This document shows, piece by piece, positions 5,659 to 5,725 of a stretch of DNA of 5,725 bases (its first letter is position 1; the number at the start of each line of letters is the position of its first letter). The stretch lies in assembly GCA_902476665.1 (NCBI GenBank), contig CABSEO010000149.1, positions 1-5,725 on the forward strand, in the 5' to 3' direction. The translations under genes and the position numbers were made by a program. The notes beneath the pieces are model-generated. The model did not search any database, was not told the origin of the DNA, and saw only the letters and a program-made list of their open reading frames with translations. Origin of the DNA: an uncultured Emergencia sp. (lineage in GTDB: Bacteria > Bacillota > Clostridia > Peptostreptococcales > Anaerovoracaceae).

Positions 5659-5725
5659 TCATTTATTTTTTTTATATAGAATTCTCACAGAGTTGAGGAC
5701 GCAGAGCATAGCCACACCACTGTCT
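5659..5725 (-). CDS. C-terminal tail of a P1B-type heavy-metal-translocating ATPase (5' end outside window)
   Basis: On the minus strand a frame open at the window edge (first full codon 5724-5722) encodes 21 residues, beginning DSGVAMLCVLNSVRIL and ending in a basic YKKNK tail before TGA 5661-5659. The D-x-GV-x2-L-x-VLN-x2-R-x-L pattern is the usual last transmembrane helix and tail of ZntA/CadA/CopA-type ATPases, which export Zn, Cd, Pb or Cu. The ArsR/SmtB-type gene 24 nt downstream, with a zinc-type ligand set, favours a Zn/Cd exporter. Only the tail is visible, so metal-binding motifs such as CPC cannot be checked. The fragment is short, but the motif and context agree. Confidence 0.7.
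   Translation of the reverse strand, partial: DSGVAMLCVLNSVRILYKKNK

Overview
The window most likely comes from a Gram-positive anaerobe of the Clostridia, plausibly Lachnospiraceae. This is inferred from moderate-to-low GC, strong AAAGGAG/GGAGG ribosome binding sites, the gene families present and the compact layout. No rRNA, tRNA, CRISPR array, insertion sequence or attachment site is visible.

Left block (1-3368): the C-terminal part of a YfcC-type membrane transporter (+) is followed after 26 nt by a complete M55 zinc D-aminopeptidase (DppA-like, +). Convergent to them is a large sigma-54-dependent activator (-) with an N-terminal sensory region, a PAS-like domain, an AAA+ domain with a GSFTGA loop, and a winged-helix C-terminus in place of the usual Fis helix-turn-helix. 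A long, nearly perfect hairpin fills the 51 nt between the two stop codons. The simplest reading is an uptake-and-hydrolysis module for D-amino-acid peptides or related amides, with its activator alongside. The transporter start and any -24/-12 promoter lie before the window.

Middle (3369-3777): a 409-nt divergent intergenic region. It holds a well-formed sigma-A promoter reading towards the activator (TTGATA, 17 nt, TATACT), which would give a leader of about 227 nt. The leader contains an 8-bp inverted repeat and a third, distant copy of its half-site. A TATAAT box faces right towards the next gene.

Right block (3778-5725): a tocopherol-cyclase-like protein (+) ends at a strong hairpin shared with a convergent operon on the minus strand. 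In transcription order that operon is the tail of a P1B-type (heavy-metal) ATPase, only its last 21 residues visible; an ArsR/SmtB-family repressor whose C-terminal helix matches the SmtB zinc-site spacing; and a GNAT acetyltransferase. It looks like a zinc/cadmium efflux and sensing operon with an acetyltransferase attached.
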